Notes: a model not told the origin generated them from the sequence alone. Shown: positions 47,750-59,744, numbered from the stretch's first letter. The stretch: 64,000 nt of DNA from Paramarasmius palmivorus (GCA_037176845.1 JAYKXP010000070.1:1-64000); one strand, 5' to 3'. Translations and numbers: made by a program.

Positions 47750-49883
47750 ATGGGACAACGACACCAAGCATTCCTTATCGTCCGCCTAACTCCTGTATCC
47801 GCGGATGGTGAGCAGACGAAGGCATACTATCGTTGCGTCTGTGCAATACACCACCAGTGGTGCTACGGCCGACTTCCTCTCTCTGCTACGCGTCGCTTCC
47901 TCAACCTTCTAAAGAACCCAGAAAATGCAGAAATCGTTCGCGACGAAATCCGCCGAGCTCACGGAAAGTACGGACGACAGGGTACAAAGCCGACCATACC
48001 TGCTTTGGCGTTCCCATACACCCAGTTTTTGTTCGTGCAAGCTTTCAACATGGATATTGATAACCCGTATTATGCGTATGCAAGCGGAGTGGGCTTTGAA
48101 CACGCTCTGCTCAATCCTAATATTGGATGCTTTAGTCATGGTAAGTAGATTCCGATTTCATGGTTGGCGATCTAGGATTGAATCCCCAATGATAACAGAC
48201 AACAACGATGGCATAACCATCGTTGACATCACCGATCCTTTGAACCCGGCTTACTGTCATAGTAGCTATGGCGGACGTATCCTCGATGCTGAAGGCTACG
48301 TTCGCAGATATTATTCAAGGAACGAAGAGCCAGAGGTTCGAAAAAGATATCCAATGCCATATCACATCCATGGAACACGAGCGCCTCCTCACAAGGGATG
48401 TATTGGCGGAGGTATGGCCCAACAGCTTTTCTATAGACGACGACGACGAGAACATGGAAGAGCCTGGCACGGCACAGGCGGACACAGAACATCCTACAAC
48501 CACTTCGCTCCCTCCACTAGCCGATCTTGTTTTGAAGCAAGTTATCGAACAGTGCATTACCGACGACAATTTCGAACCACTCGAATTGTTGATAGATATG
48601 CCTGGAAAGATAGAGCCTGTCGCGACTGCTTTGTTTTCGCCAAAGGCTCTTCCAGATTCGGCGACTGCAGTCGTGACCCGGGTGCTCAATTGGAAACTCG
48701 AGAAGAACGCGAGCGTTGTCGACCTGTCAACGTCAACCTTGGGTTGCCAATTCTCCGCAAATACCACCCGTGCAATCATAGCTTCACTTCCATCCGCCAC
48801 TGTGGAGCAGTCAATCTCTCTGGTCTGCAGACACTCACTCCAGAGGTCATTGGTGATGTACTCACCGCCTTCCCGGACCTGATGCGTCTCACCCTTCTTG
48901 AGACCAACATCACCAACGAGCAGGTCATGGACCTTCTGTATACCCAGCCCAGAATGTTTTATCGTCTCCGCGATTTGATTCATCCTGCACTACTCGTTCG
49001 TTCTCCCCCAGCTTTACGCGGTTTCCCCACAGTACTACCTGGTGATCCGGAGGAGTTGCATGCTCTTCACCAGCAGGTTTTCTCTGGCCCCGAGAGCTTC
49101 ACAGTCATGTTTGCAGGTGGAACGCTTGCTAGCTCCGGTCTAGGACCCGCAGTCGCATCAATCCCTTTCTTCCATCCCGAAAGGGTCGTGCAAGGGCTCA
49201 CCAAATCCCTCAGCGTTTTCGACGTTCGTCAAAGAGCAAACATGACATTCCCCAATCAATACATACAAAGCCACCTTGGACCCTCGATGGCACTCTCAAT
49301 CTCAACACCTCTTGAATCGCAGCCTGTCATTCCTTCGACTTTCCCTGAAGATTCGGAGGATAGGCTTCGTTGGTTGCACCGTTCGATCGGGAGTGTACCC
49401 ATTGCAGGGATTTACGATAAGTTTCTGGCTCATGGATGGTTGTTTGCGTTGGAGTATAACTCGCGGCTGACCTTCAACGGAAAGGACGAGTCGAGGTATG
49501 GGTTTATTAGGATGGACGAGGAGGCTCGTAATGCATTGCTACTCAATGCGGTGGAAACTGCGAAGCAAGATCACGATGCTGACCCCAAACCCAATGTGTT
49601 GACTGCTGAAAGGCAGTTGACGACTTTGACCTTGGGTGCTGTGAAGGTTTATGATATTCGAGGGTTTGCGGACGCCGTTGAGAAGGAAGGTCGACCTAGG
49701 CCAAGCGAGGAAGTGATAGTGGCTTTTGAACAGGTCATTGGTGGGAGTAGACATCCTGCTCCTGACAGATTACTTCAGCAAAAGCCGTTCAGAGTGATGG
49801 GTTTAAGGGAGGCGCAGGTTTGGTTTAGGGTACTGTTAGGCGAACTAGATTTGTACGATGCTATAGATGAACTTGGCATGTAA
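47750..49883 (+). CDS. MGQRHQAF family, copy D (compensating frameshifts)
   Basis: Exon 1 is 47750-48140 (391 bases) and exon 2 is 48199-49883. The spliced frame is open over 691 codons. About 160 residues in the middle (from about 48335 to 48811) read out of the family frame and are replaced by an unrelated Arg/His/Cys-rich sequence (for example YRRRRREHGRAWHGTGGH). The family version of that stretch is intact in the next frame (FEKDIQCHITSMEHERLLT, DMPGKIEPVATALF). One base gained near 48335 and one lost near 48811 explain this. The N-terminal module and the C-terminal third (LTPEVIGDVLTAFPDLMRLT, FHPERVVQGL, DAVEKEGRPRPS) are normal. Function is unknown. Either a chimeric protein is made or two sequencing indels hide a normal gene. 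Confidence 0.75.
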
Positions 49884-49989
49884 ATCGTGGTTTTCTTTAC
49901 TTATATTTTTTGACGTTTCCCGGAGTTCGCTTCTTTCTCACACTCAGCTGGTCTCCAAGAGCATTCTTCGTCATGCTAGTCCTTTTTCA

Positions 49990-50300
49990 CAAGTTGAAGA
50001 ATGTCTCGAAACTGCCGTTTCAAGTTCTAGTATAAGGAGACTAGAAGCCTAGTAGGTACGACTACACCAAACCGCTAGACTTCGCGCTGAGAAGCTGCCC
50101 TTCAAGCATGGCTTCGCCGTTATCGCCTTTATTCGACATACAAAACATTCAGATTCTTATACCAGCTGCTTGATCCGATGGACTTCCAATATCTAATGGC
50201 TCTAAGGAGACGGAGACCAAAGCAGTGGGCCATGGAGATAGAAGTTCGTTATGCTGGGATCCATCTGACAGGATATTGACCATTGTAGTGCGTCATTCTT
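49990..50300 (+). pseudogene. Second decayed DUF7918 3' fragment, upstream of copy E
   Basis: Weaker than the one before copy D. CTTCAAGCATGGCTTCGCCG at 50101-50120 resembles the DUF7918 stretch encoding LQANGIASPPSP. GATCCATCTGACAGGATATTGACC at 50259-50282 resembles the DUF7918 stop region and the D fragment. The following GTGCGTCATTC is shared with the sequence just after the DUF7918 stop. Confidence 0.5.
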
Positions 50301-50606
50301 TCCCCAAAAAAAGCTTTGCCCTGACCTTTGACAAGCCAGAACGCCAGAATCGATACCTGAAAACCTGTGGAAGCTTGCGACTTGTACCACAGATACCCAT
50401 AAAACATCGCTCATCAATCATCAGAACATGGCAAGCAAAAGCTCCATTGTTCTCTGTTGCCCAGAGCCTTGTTCCTTTTGTCTCGAGTCAGCATATATCC
50501 GGCGCAAATACGGCGTTTGAGCTCTGCTTCTCACCATGATCCACCTTCTTTTTTATCCATATAAGCTTCCCACATCCATCTGCTTCGCCTGCTTTCAACC
50601 GCCATC

Positions 50607-52793
50607 ATGGGTCAGCGACACCAGGCTTTCCTCATTGTTCGTCTGACACCCGCATCTTCTGAGGGCGAGCAGTCCAAGGCATACTATCGCTGCGTCTGTG
50701 CCATACATCACCAGTGGTGCTATGGCCGACTTCCTCTCTCTGCCACGCGTCGCTTCCTCAACCTTCTGAAGAACCCAGAAAATGCAGAAATCGTTCGTGA
50801 CGAAATCCGCCGAGCTCACGGAAAGTACGGACGACAGGGTACAGAGCCAGCTATACCTGCGCTCGCGTTCCCATACACCCAGTTTCTGTTCGTACAAGCT
50901 TTCAACATGGACATCGACAACCCGTACTATGCGTATGCAAGTGGAGTGGGCTTTGAACGCGCTCTTCTCAACCCTAACGTCGGTTGTTGCGATCACGGTA
51001 TGTCAATTCTAATCTCACCAGTGGCATCGATCTAATTTTGGATGACGACAGACAACAACGACGGGATAACAATCGTCGACATCACCGACCCTTTGAATCC
51101 GGCTTACTGTCACAGTAACTACGGTGGTGGCATCCTTGATGCTGAAGACTACGTTCGCAGGTACTATCGAAAAGAGGGCAGTGAAGATAAAGAGCATGAG
51201 TCGGAAGTCGAGAAAGACGTACAGTGCCATATCGCCTCCCTCAAGAACGAGCGTGTCATCGCGAGAGAGGCATTAAATGAAGTTTGGCCTAGGACCTTTT
51301 CCCAAGGCGAAGGGGACGAGAATACTAGGACAGAGCCTTCGATGACACAAGTAGTGGAAGAACGCGCATCCGCACCTCTTCCTCCGCTGGCCGATCTTGC
51401 TTTAAAGCAGGTCGTCGAGCAGTGCACTACAGATGATGACTTCGAGCCACTGGAGACGCTCGCAGACATGCCTGGAAAGATGGAGTCCATCGCAGAGGCT
51501 CTGTTTTCGCGGGAGTCTCTTCCAGATTCGGCAAGTGCAGTCGTGAGCCGAGTGCTTCGGTACAAACTCGAGAGGAATGGAGAAGTAGTCGATCTATCGT
51601 CGGTGGATTGTGCATTCACCGCGAACGCAATTCGTACGGTCTTCGCTTCACTTCCCTCTGATTCGGTGAAGGCAGTCAATCTCTCTGGCTTGCACAACCT
51701 CACTCCAGAAGTCATCGCCGACACACTCACTGCCTTCCCGAAGTTGATACGGCTCACTCTTCTTGATACCAACATCACCGACAAACAAATCTTGGACCTC
51801 TTATACACTCAACCCAAACTCTTTCATCTTATTCATGATATTATCCATCCTGCTCTTCTTGTTCGTCGTCCCCCAGCTTCCATTAACCTTTCCGAAAATG
51901 CGCCCCTTGGCGATCCCGAGGAGTTGCGTACTCTGTACCAACAGGTCTTTTCTGGGCCTTATGGTTTCACATTCATGTTGACTAGTGGTGCTATCGCCAG
52001 CTCTGGTTTGGGACCTGCCATCGCATCCGTTCCTTTTTTCGTTCCGGAAAAAGTCTTGCAGGGCCTCACCAAATGCCTCGCTGTCCTTGACGTGCGTGAA
52101 GAGGACATGTTCTTCCCTGACCAGTACATGCAAGGCCATCTCGCGCCTTCGATGGCGCTCTCGGTCGCAACCCCTGTCAAGTCACGTCCAGTGATTCCTT
52201 CGACGTTTGCTAAGGATTCGGAAGATAGGCTTCGTTGGTTGCACCGTTCGATTGGGTGTGTACCGATTAGAGGAACTTATGACAAGTTCCTCGCTCACGG
52301 ATGGTTGTTTGCATTGGATTACAACTCGCCATTGTTCAGCAGGAATAAGGAGTCTCGTTATGGGTTTATTAGGATCGACGAGGAGGTTCGTGACGCATTG
52401 TTAGCTGAAGCTATGGAGGCTGCGGAAAAGGCTCTCGGAGAAAAGGAAAAGGAGCAAGCTGCCACGGATACTGGTGACGGAGAGAAGGAGACCGAAAAGG
52501 CCGAGGTGGATCCAGCACCGACTGCCCAAAAACGACTGGGGGCTTTGGCCTTGGGTTCTATGAAGGTTTACGATATCAGAGGCTTTGTGGATGCTGTTGA
52601 AAAAGAAGGAAGGCCTAGGCCCAGTGACGAAGTGATAGCTGCCTTTGAGCACGTCATTGCTGGGAGTAAACATCCTGCTCCTGCAGGATTACCTCCGCCA
52701 AAGCCGTTTAGGGTGTTGGATCTGGAGGAGGCGAAGCTTTTCTTCCAAGTATTGATAGGCGATCTGCACTTCCTTGATTTCCAGCGCATGTAA
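50607..52793 (+). CDS. MGQRHQAF family, copy E (intact reference copy)
   Basis: Two exons (50607-50997, 51052-52793) give 710 aa. Residues 1-130 (exon 1) form a compact module: MGQRHQAFLIVRLTP, YYRCVCAIHHQWCYGRLPLS, RRFLNLLKNPENAEIVRDE and FPYTQFLFVQAFNMDIDNP. Exon 2 begins DGITIVDITDPLNPAYC. A variable acidic region follows, then LADLALKQVVEQC, DMPGKMESIAEALFSRESLP, and two LRR-like units (VKAVNLSGLHNLTPEVIADT, LIRLTLLDTNITDKQILDLL). The C-terminal domain has FFVPEKVLQGLTKCLAVLDV, PSMALSVATPV, DSEDRLRWLHRSIG, FLAHGWLFALDYN and MKVYDIRGF.DAVEKEGRPRPS. No signal peptide or membrane span is seen. I recall similar unannotated proteins in mushroom genomes but know no function. It is the only fully intact member of six in the window. 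Confidence 0.9.
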
Positions 52794-52888
52794 ACACTGT
52801 AAACCACAGTCCTCCCTAACTACTAGTCGCCGTGACCACACATGATTCATCTGAAACCTTCACACGGTCCTTTTTGTCCACTACAACC

Positions 52889-55145
52889 ATGGGTCAAAGG
52901 CACCAAGCATTCCTTATCGCCCGTCTGGTACCTTCTTCGACTCGAGGCAATGAGAACAAAGCATACTATCGCTGTATCTGTGCTTTAGATCACTCATGGT
53001 GCTACGGCCGACTACCTCTTGCAGCCACACGTCGCTTTCTCAACCTCCTAAAAAAACCGGATAATGCAGAGATTGTTCGAGATGAGATTCGGAGAGCTCA
53101 CGGAAAGTACAGTCGACAGTATAGAAAACCAAATCTACCCAAAATGGCTTTTCCATACACCCAGTTTTTATTCATACAAGCGCTGAATATGGATATCGAC
53201 CACCAGAACCCATATGCGAGTGGGCATGGACTTGAATACACTCTCCTTGATCCCAATGTTGGCTGCTTTGATCATGGTACGCCTGTGTCTTTGATCTCAA
53301 CGTATTGTCGGTCCGATTAACAACTATGATAGACAATGACGACGGTATAACCATCATCGACATTACCGAGCCGCTGAATCCAGCATATTGCTATAGTATC
53401 GAAGGAGCTCTTCTTGATGCGGAGGGTTACGTGCGTCACGAATACCCACTTACAGGCCCGGATATGGAAGCTAGACGCAAGATGTATGGGTCCGAGATCT
53501 TCGACCGGGTCGAGCAAGATGTCCAACACCACATTGCCTCCATGAAACACGAACGACGCATTCCGGTCGAGGCCGTGGCTGAAGTATGGCCTGGGGTTTT
53601 CTCTCAGTGGGAGAAACCGGTGGAGAAGAAATCTCCGGCGCAACTTGAATCACCCACGAGCGTGCCTTTGCTCACTGATCTTGCTTTGCGTCAGCTTATC
53701 GAGCAATGCATTCTTGACTCGAACGCTGAACCACTCGAGACTCTTGTAGACATGCCGGGCAAGATGGACGCTGTTGTAGCCACTGTCTTCTCCTCAAAGA
53801 CTCTTCCTGATTCCTCATACCCAGTCGTGGCTAGTGTGCTCCGATATGAACTCGAGAAGAACGGAGGCACAGTCAACCTGTTGTCTTCGCGTTGCATATT
53901 ATCCGCGGATGGGATTCATGCCGTGATTTCGTCGCTTCCTTCTGATGCAGTGAAAGCGGTGAATCTCTCGGGTCATCAAACCCTTACATTGGAAGTTATA
54001 GTCAACGTACTCACCTCGTTCCCAAAGCTCGTGCGATTCACCCTTCTCGATACCAACATATCCAACGAACAGATCATGGACTTGTTGTACACGCAACCGC
54101 AGCTGTTCTTCCATATCCATGATTTCATCCATCAGGCTCTTCTTGTCAGAGACCCTCCTGCGTCAGCCAACTCTCCACAAAGCCTTCCTGATAACCTAGA
54201 GGAACTTCTTGCTCTACACAAACGGCTCTCCATTGGCCCACAAGGGTTTCACAGTCATACAGGGCGAAACTATAGCGTCGATCCCCTTCTTCCATCCCGA
54301 GAAAGTTCTACGAGGGCTCGTCAAATGTCTAGGGCGTCCTCCACGTTGATTATGCCAATGACAAATTCAAATTCTTCCCGGAGACTTATATGGAGAGCCG
54401 GCTTTGGCCTCCGATGGCGTTGTCCATCGCCACGCCTGTGAAACCACAACCAGTGATACCATCCACTTTCCCTGACGATTCGGAAGAAAGGCTCCGGTGG
54501 CTGCATCGTGCCATCAGTACCGTGCCCATCAATGGAGTTTATAACGGTTTTTCTGGTCATGGATGGTTGTTTGCGATGGAGCACCATCTTTTAACTGAGA
54601 TGTATGGCCGGGAAGAAGTCGAGGAAGTCGAGGAGGATGAGGAAGTTGAAGAGGACGAGGAAGTTGAGGAGGACGAGGAAGTTGAGGAGGACGAGGAAGT
54701 TGAGGAGGTCAAGGAGGTCAAGGATGTTCGGGAATCAAAGTATGCGTTTATCAAAATTGATGAGGCGGCCCATAGTGCGGTTTTACTCGAATTTATGGAG
54801 GATGCGTGGAAGGCTCGTGAGGAGAAGAGCAGAGCAACAAGCGGCGAAGCAGGCAAGACCAATTCGGGGAATCCAACATTGAACGGTGAAGGTACCTCAT
54901 CAAGGCCAACATTCCCTCTGGATGCTATCAAGGTGTACGATGTCCGTGGATTTGCGGATGCTGTTAAGAAGGAAGGCAGACCTAGGCCAAGCGAGGAAGT
55001 GATAGCTGCTTTTGAAAAGGTTGTTGATGCGAATCCGCATCCTCATCCCAGAGATTATACTCCTTCAAAACCGATGTTATTGATGAGCCCGGAAGACGCG
55101 AAAGAGTTCATTCCACTTGCCAATGGAGAGATTAGTTTTACTTGA
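52889..55145 (+). pseudogene. MGQRHQAF family, copy F (two frameshifts, acidic repeat)
   Basis: The start is only 95 bases after the stop of copy E. Exon 1 is 52889-53276 (388 bases, one codon shorter than in C, D and E) and exon 2 starts at 53333. The family sequence is open to IGPQGF. A one-base gain near 54249 and another change near 54335 break the frame across the TIASIPFFHPEKVLRGL block. From 54390 the frame is open to the end (251 codons), with DSEERLRWLHRAI, GHGWLFAMEH and KEGRPRPSEEVIAAF. A unique insertion of repeated EDEEVE units (54616-54735) replaces the usual acidic linker. Conservation outside the breaks is good, so the gene either died recently or has base-call errors. Confidence 0.82.
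54616..54735 (+). repeat. 18-bp tandem repeat encoding EDEEVE
   Basis: About five head-to-tail units close to GAGGACGAGGAAGTTGAG code for a Glu/Asp/Val run inside copy F. The units are almost identical, so the array is young or still changing in number. Confidence 0.85.
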
Positions 55146-55263
55146 GATTGTACATGTACTTTAAGCGTACCTGAATCATTTTCTTGTTTCAACCGTTTCC
55201 GAACTGCCGCGTGAGTCTGAGTCTGCCGCGTCAACAGAACCAAACTCGTCCTCTTCCCCCATC

Positions 55264-56218
55264 ATGTCGACGACAATGGACCTCCATGATATCGCTCTAC
55301 TGCTCAACTATGAACGCGCTACCACGGAAACTCGTTATAGAGGCGCAAAGCTGCGAGAGGTGGCACGTAACGGCGAGAATTTCAAGACAGTCCTCGTCAC
55401 GTTGCCCGATTGGTACGACCACAAGGGACCTCGCGTCGGTTTTGTCTTTGACAAACCAGCACGAGCTCCTGAAGAACCAGACCTTCCTTCAAACATGCTG
55501 CCTCCCAATTCAACGTTGGAGCTCTCAGACAAGGAGCTAGAAACGATTTTCTACCAGGCCCGTGCGCACGATGGCTGCTTCGTTTCTATTGGCCTCCTAC
55601 AACTCTTCTTCGACCTCTTTCCTAACGAGAACGATATCAGTCTACGTGTCAGGATGCCAGATGGTACAGAGTACCACTCTCCTGCTTCTTTACGAGTTAT
55701 CCTGGAGGCACCGATTCTTCTCCCCAAGCAGTTGACCGTAGCCATGGTTTTGCCCGAAAACATGAGCTATATCACCGGCGGCGAGGACACTATGCCGCAT
55801 GCTGTCTGGGGCTTTACTGACGACCCTCAAGGGAATATCAAGACCGTTCTGGACATGTCTAGTATCCAGTTTGGCGAAGAAGGAAGAGGGTTAAAAGGGA
55901 AGAGTCTTTTTGCTTTAGGAGAGCTACGATGCATGGCGCGACCGCATGGAGATAGTAGGACTCGGCCTGGATGATTCGAAGGCAAAGGTATCAGGACGGG
56001 TTCGAGGTACTCCGAGGGAAGAATGGTTACGGGAAGTGGCGCAGAGAGCAAAACGGAGATGGGAGAGGAGAGATACGGAGCCGTGGTGCGGTCATTGCGG
56101 CGGACCAGTCAATTCAAAGCTGCGTTGCTCCAAGTGCAAGTCGGTGCATTACTGCAATTCCGAGCATCAGAAGATGGCGTGGCCTTTCCATAAACACTTT
56201 TGTCGAAATCAAGGGTAG
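55264..56218 (+). CDS. MYND zinc-finger protein (apparent frame break near 55920)
   Basis: ATG at 55264 opens a 236-codon frame (MSTTMDLHDIALLLNYERA.., FKTVLVTLPDWYDHKGPRVG) without a recognised catalytic domain. The C-terminal part lies in a different frame (55930-56218): SYDAWRDRMEIVGLGLDD and a MYND finger, CGHCGGPVNSKLRCSKC then HYCNSEHQKMAWPFHKHFC. MYND domains bind Pro-rich peptides, and in fungi such proteins are numerous and mostly uncharacterised. The two frames meet near 55905-55935. A one-base indel in the TTTTTGCTTTAGG stretch, or an intron ending at that TTTAG, would join them. No donor fits cleanly, so I mark the junction as unresolved. Its start follows copy F by about 120 bases. 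Confidence 0.7.
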
Positions 56219-57061
56219 ACTTTGGAGGTATGTTGATATGCTGGTTGGTGTCTTGTCATTGTTACTTATAGTTTTTCTTTGTTGTTCGATGATATCTTTC
56301 GGCGCGTCATTCCTGGCATATCCTCGGGAACTGCAGAATCACGCTGTGCGGTCTGAAGGAGGGGTTGTATAACTGGTAGAGGAACCGCTTCTTTTCTTTC
56401 TTACGTTGAATTGATAGAATAGATTGCACAGATGTTTGAACGGAGGTACCTCAAAGCCAATCGCAATGCCTTATTCCCCTTTAACTCCAAAACCTTATTC
56501 AGTATCTTGCATGTCCAGGCATGTCCCTGCTTTCGGTGACTTCCATTGCGATGTGTTTTTTACGATTCGGATCTCTGTGAAATGTTTCTCAAAGCTGCAC
56601 AAGTTCACCGGTTCTCGCTTCTGGCCCAGATCCCCGTCCTGTGTTTTCAACACGGGAAAAGGACCGGGGATCCCCAAGTAATCCCACGTCAGCGTCACCT
56701 GTGAGGTCCCTTTATGACCCGCTTTGATGGAGGCGTTGAGTCAAGCCTGCACATGTGAGGCTCTTGGACACGTCCTTGATGCAAGGCCAGGAGGCGGTCT
56801 GCCTCGGTGAAAACATACAAAATGGCTGAAAAAGATTGACAGTGAAAGGCCCCAGTCGGGGTTCTACATATGAATTTCTTTGACACGAATTGAACAGCGT
56901 TACAGTGAGGATCCTGTGTAGAGAACATCCCCGGTTAGATAGGGGTGTGAGAATAAATGACATGCAACCGGACAAATGATTTGAGTGGCTACTCCCGTGC
57001 CGGAGCATCACCCTGCTTCTTGCCTCCTGCCATCCAACTTGCTTCCCTCACCGTCCCACAC
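56219..57061. other. Intergenic region
   Basis: Upstream part of the WD40-like gene. Several short frames on both strands lack motifs. I see nothing specific. Confidence 0.4.
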
Positions 57062-59247
57062 GATGGCAAGAGGTCTTTCTCTGTTGTCCTCGACGAAGCC
57101 GACGGCGGTGGCCCCAGCTCAGACTTACATTGGCCATGTGTATGTCGCCACATTTCTGCTCAGAGACTGCCTAGACTGATCTCTATTAACCCCAGGCAAC
57201 TTCGTGACCTCATCATTTGCCCTCGAGAGCGCGGGTTAGTCAACTATGTCCACCAGCAGTCTATCGTCGAGCAGAACCTCAATGCACCTTCATCGGTATG
57301 GTATCCTAGTCTTCAAGGTGACTGGATGTCGTCACTCATCGTCGTCATAGAATCCTCACACGCTCGTCGACCTCAACTTTACGCCAAACACGCTCTCGTC
57401 ACTCCAAATACCCGATACACAGCAGACACTGCTTGCTGCGGGCGGTCAAGACGCCGAAATACATCTATCGTTACACGATCACTCTTCACCGCGACGGAAA
57501 ACAGTCTGGCAAACTGAAGAGCACCTGCATGCATCTATCAATAACTCTGTGCTTCTCACATCACTCAACCTGGCACGATCAAATGAAAGTGGTATCGAGC
57601 CCAAGATTGTCATCAGTAACAATGACTGCACTGTCAAATTTTATGATGTTCCCATCAGAGCTCAGCCAGACATCAGGGAGACGGGATCATTGCGTTTGAG
57701 TGTCCCAATAAACCATTGTATGAGCGTTCGACTCATTTCGGCTATTCTCACTATTAACGTCACTCTATATTCCACCAGCTTCCATATCTCCCGACGGACG
57801 CACCCTGCTATCTGTCGGTGACTCGTCAAAGGTCTATCTACACCGTATTTCGGGCGGATCGAGATTAGACTTTTCACACATTATGACCCTGCAAATACCT
57901 CCTCCTGACCGATCACCATTAACTTACCCGTCGACATCTACATCCCTTGCGGCCTCTTTCAGCACCGCTTTTTCCACTGATGGCACTAAATATGCTGTTG
58001 CTTCACAGGAAGGCGTGGTAGCGATCTGGGATGTCCGCAGCACGAGACCACTCAAGATCTTCCAAACTGACAAGTCGAGGATGCCCTCAGGAGGTGGACA
58101 CTGGAGTGATGGTCTACTTTCAGACGATCCTTACGAATGGACAAGAGGAAACTCTAAAGCACCTGGCTGGAGCGTCCGAAACGTCAAGTTTGGGAACGGT
58201 GGTAGCAGCGGCATTGGTAGGGAGATAATGACATTCACGGAGGTATGTTAACGTCTATTCGCGTCGAAAAGGTCTTTCTAATCGCTCATTCTTCCTGTAG
58301 CATACTTCTTTCCTTCACGTTATCGACGCTCGAACATTCGAAACCGAAGAAATCGTTCGCGTTCCATCAGCTTCCAAATCCTCAATCAGCCGACAACCCC
58401 CATCACGAACAATCTCACAACGAAGCTCCTCAGAATCCATTCAGTCCAGAGCACGGTCGCGTGCTTTTGTTTCTCGACCGTACCAACGCCCAAACCGCAC
58501 CAACCCCCGACCAGTCTCTGTATCAGCCACCTCCCATCTTGGCGGTCCCAGACGTGACGGATCTACACCCTATGTAGTTCTAGCCCTTGAAGACACCTTC
58601 CGTATCACACCTCGCGGATCTTCCGATATAACATCAACCTCGAGATCCGCCTGGCGGCATCGTCGAGAGGACACTACCCATAGGTCCGCCGACGGAGAAG
58701 ATCATTACGAAGATGGCCATATTAGCTCTGGTGGTGGTCGTAATGACGACGAAGACCTTGTGGTAATTCCACCTCTCGGAGATAGGGAGGTAGAAGATAA
58801 TGTCAGATCGCTGTTAAGCCATCACGGGCTTGCCGCTGTCGGGGAAGATGATGCTGAGGATCAAATGGAGGTTGATGATTTCGACATGCTGGAACCGGAA
58901 TGGGATTGTATATCCTCACATGGACCTTCGAGGAGTTCGTCTCCTGGACCGTTCCCTTCGTCTGGAATCATACCGAGTTCAGCTGGCGGTAGACTGAGTG
59001 GTGCTCGTTGGAGAGCGCGGTCTCGCCAGGACCTGGATGTCGATTTCGGGACTGATGGTGGTTACAGAACCGAGGAATACAATTCCTCTCCACTTTGCGA
59101 TGACAAACATGATCTGGACATTGCAGGTACATGCTTTGATCCAACTGGCGGTTTATCTATGTCGCCACCCCAGAATGTGTCGCAGAGTGGAGTGTGCGGG
59201 GTGGTGAGAAGAGGTGGTGGTCGGATGCTGGGGCCGAGTGGTGTTGA
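57062..59247 (+). CDS. WD40-like protein (DUF2415 type), apparent frame break near 59150
   Basis: The first exon reads MARGLSLLSSTKPTAVAPAQ..YIGH (start 57062; 56985 is an alternative). Then come QLRDLIICPRERGLVNYVHQ, HTLVDLNFTPNTLSSLQIPD, LLAAGGQDAEIHLSLHD, IVISNNDCTVKFYDVP, SPDGRTLLSVGDSSKVYLHR and KYAVASQEGVVAIWDVRSTR, which are WD-like blades. A Ser/Arg-rich and then acidic insert follows (REDTTHRSADGEDHYEDGH). The last blade, with CFDPTGG then IYVATPECVAEWSVRGGEKR, is split by a one-base loss near 59150. The natural stop is then TGA at 59245. Introns are visible at about 57297-57355 and 58243-58300 and elsewhere. Such proteins in fungi have an uncharacterised cytoplasmic or nuclear scaffold role. 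The DUF name is from memory of the SPDGRTLLSVGDS motif. Confidence 0.7.
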
Positions 59248-59740
59248 TTTGTTGATTTATGGACTGACAGGGTTCTACTGTGGTAAAAGCCCACCCGCTT
59301 CCGCGCTAGTCGCCATTCCTATATGTTTTCTATCGATTGTACTCATACGTCCCCTACTCGTTCCTTCATATCCCTTCTAGCTCATCGTATGTTTCCAAAT
59401 GCTCTTCTGCATTGTACTATACTCGAATCACTTCCATTTTCCATTCGTCATTTGGTCTCATGGATGGACTTTCATCTCCTAGTCGATACGCTGATTGCGA
59501 TGTAACAGGCCATGTTGTACTTGTACAAACTGCGATGACATATACAGCTATTACACTTTCACATCTGACAGAACGAACCCTCGTCAACTAGGCTTTCCAA
59601 GCAATCATGACAACTGCCAAAGTAACAATACTCAACAAACCCGACCACATCATGAAGAACTTTGGTGTCTTTCGATGAAGCAAAGAAAAGGGGTTTGCTG
59701 AGAGCGAGTAAGCAGAGTATATACTGCAGAGTCCTAGAAG
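59248..59740. other. Intergenic region
   Basis: 3' flank of the WD40-like gene. Short frames only, nothing recognised. Confidence 0.4.
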
Positions 59741-59744
59741 AGCT

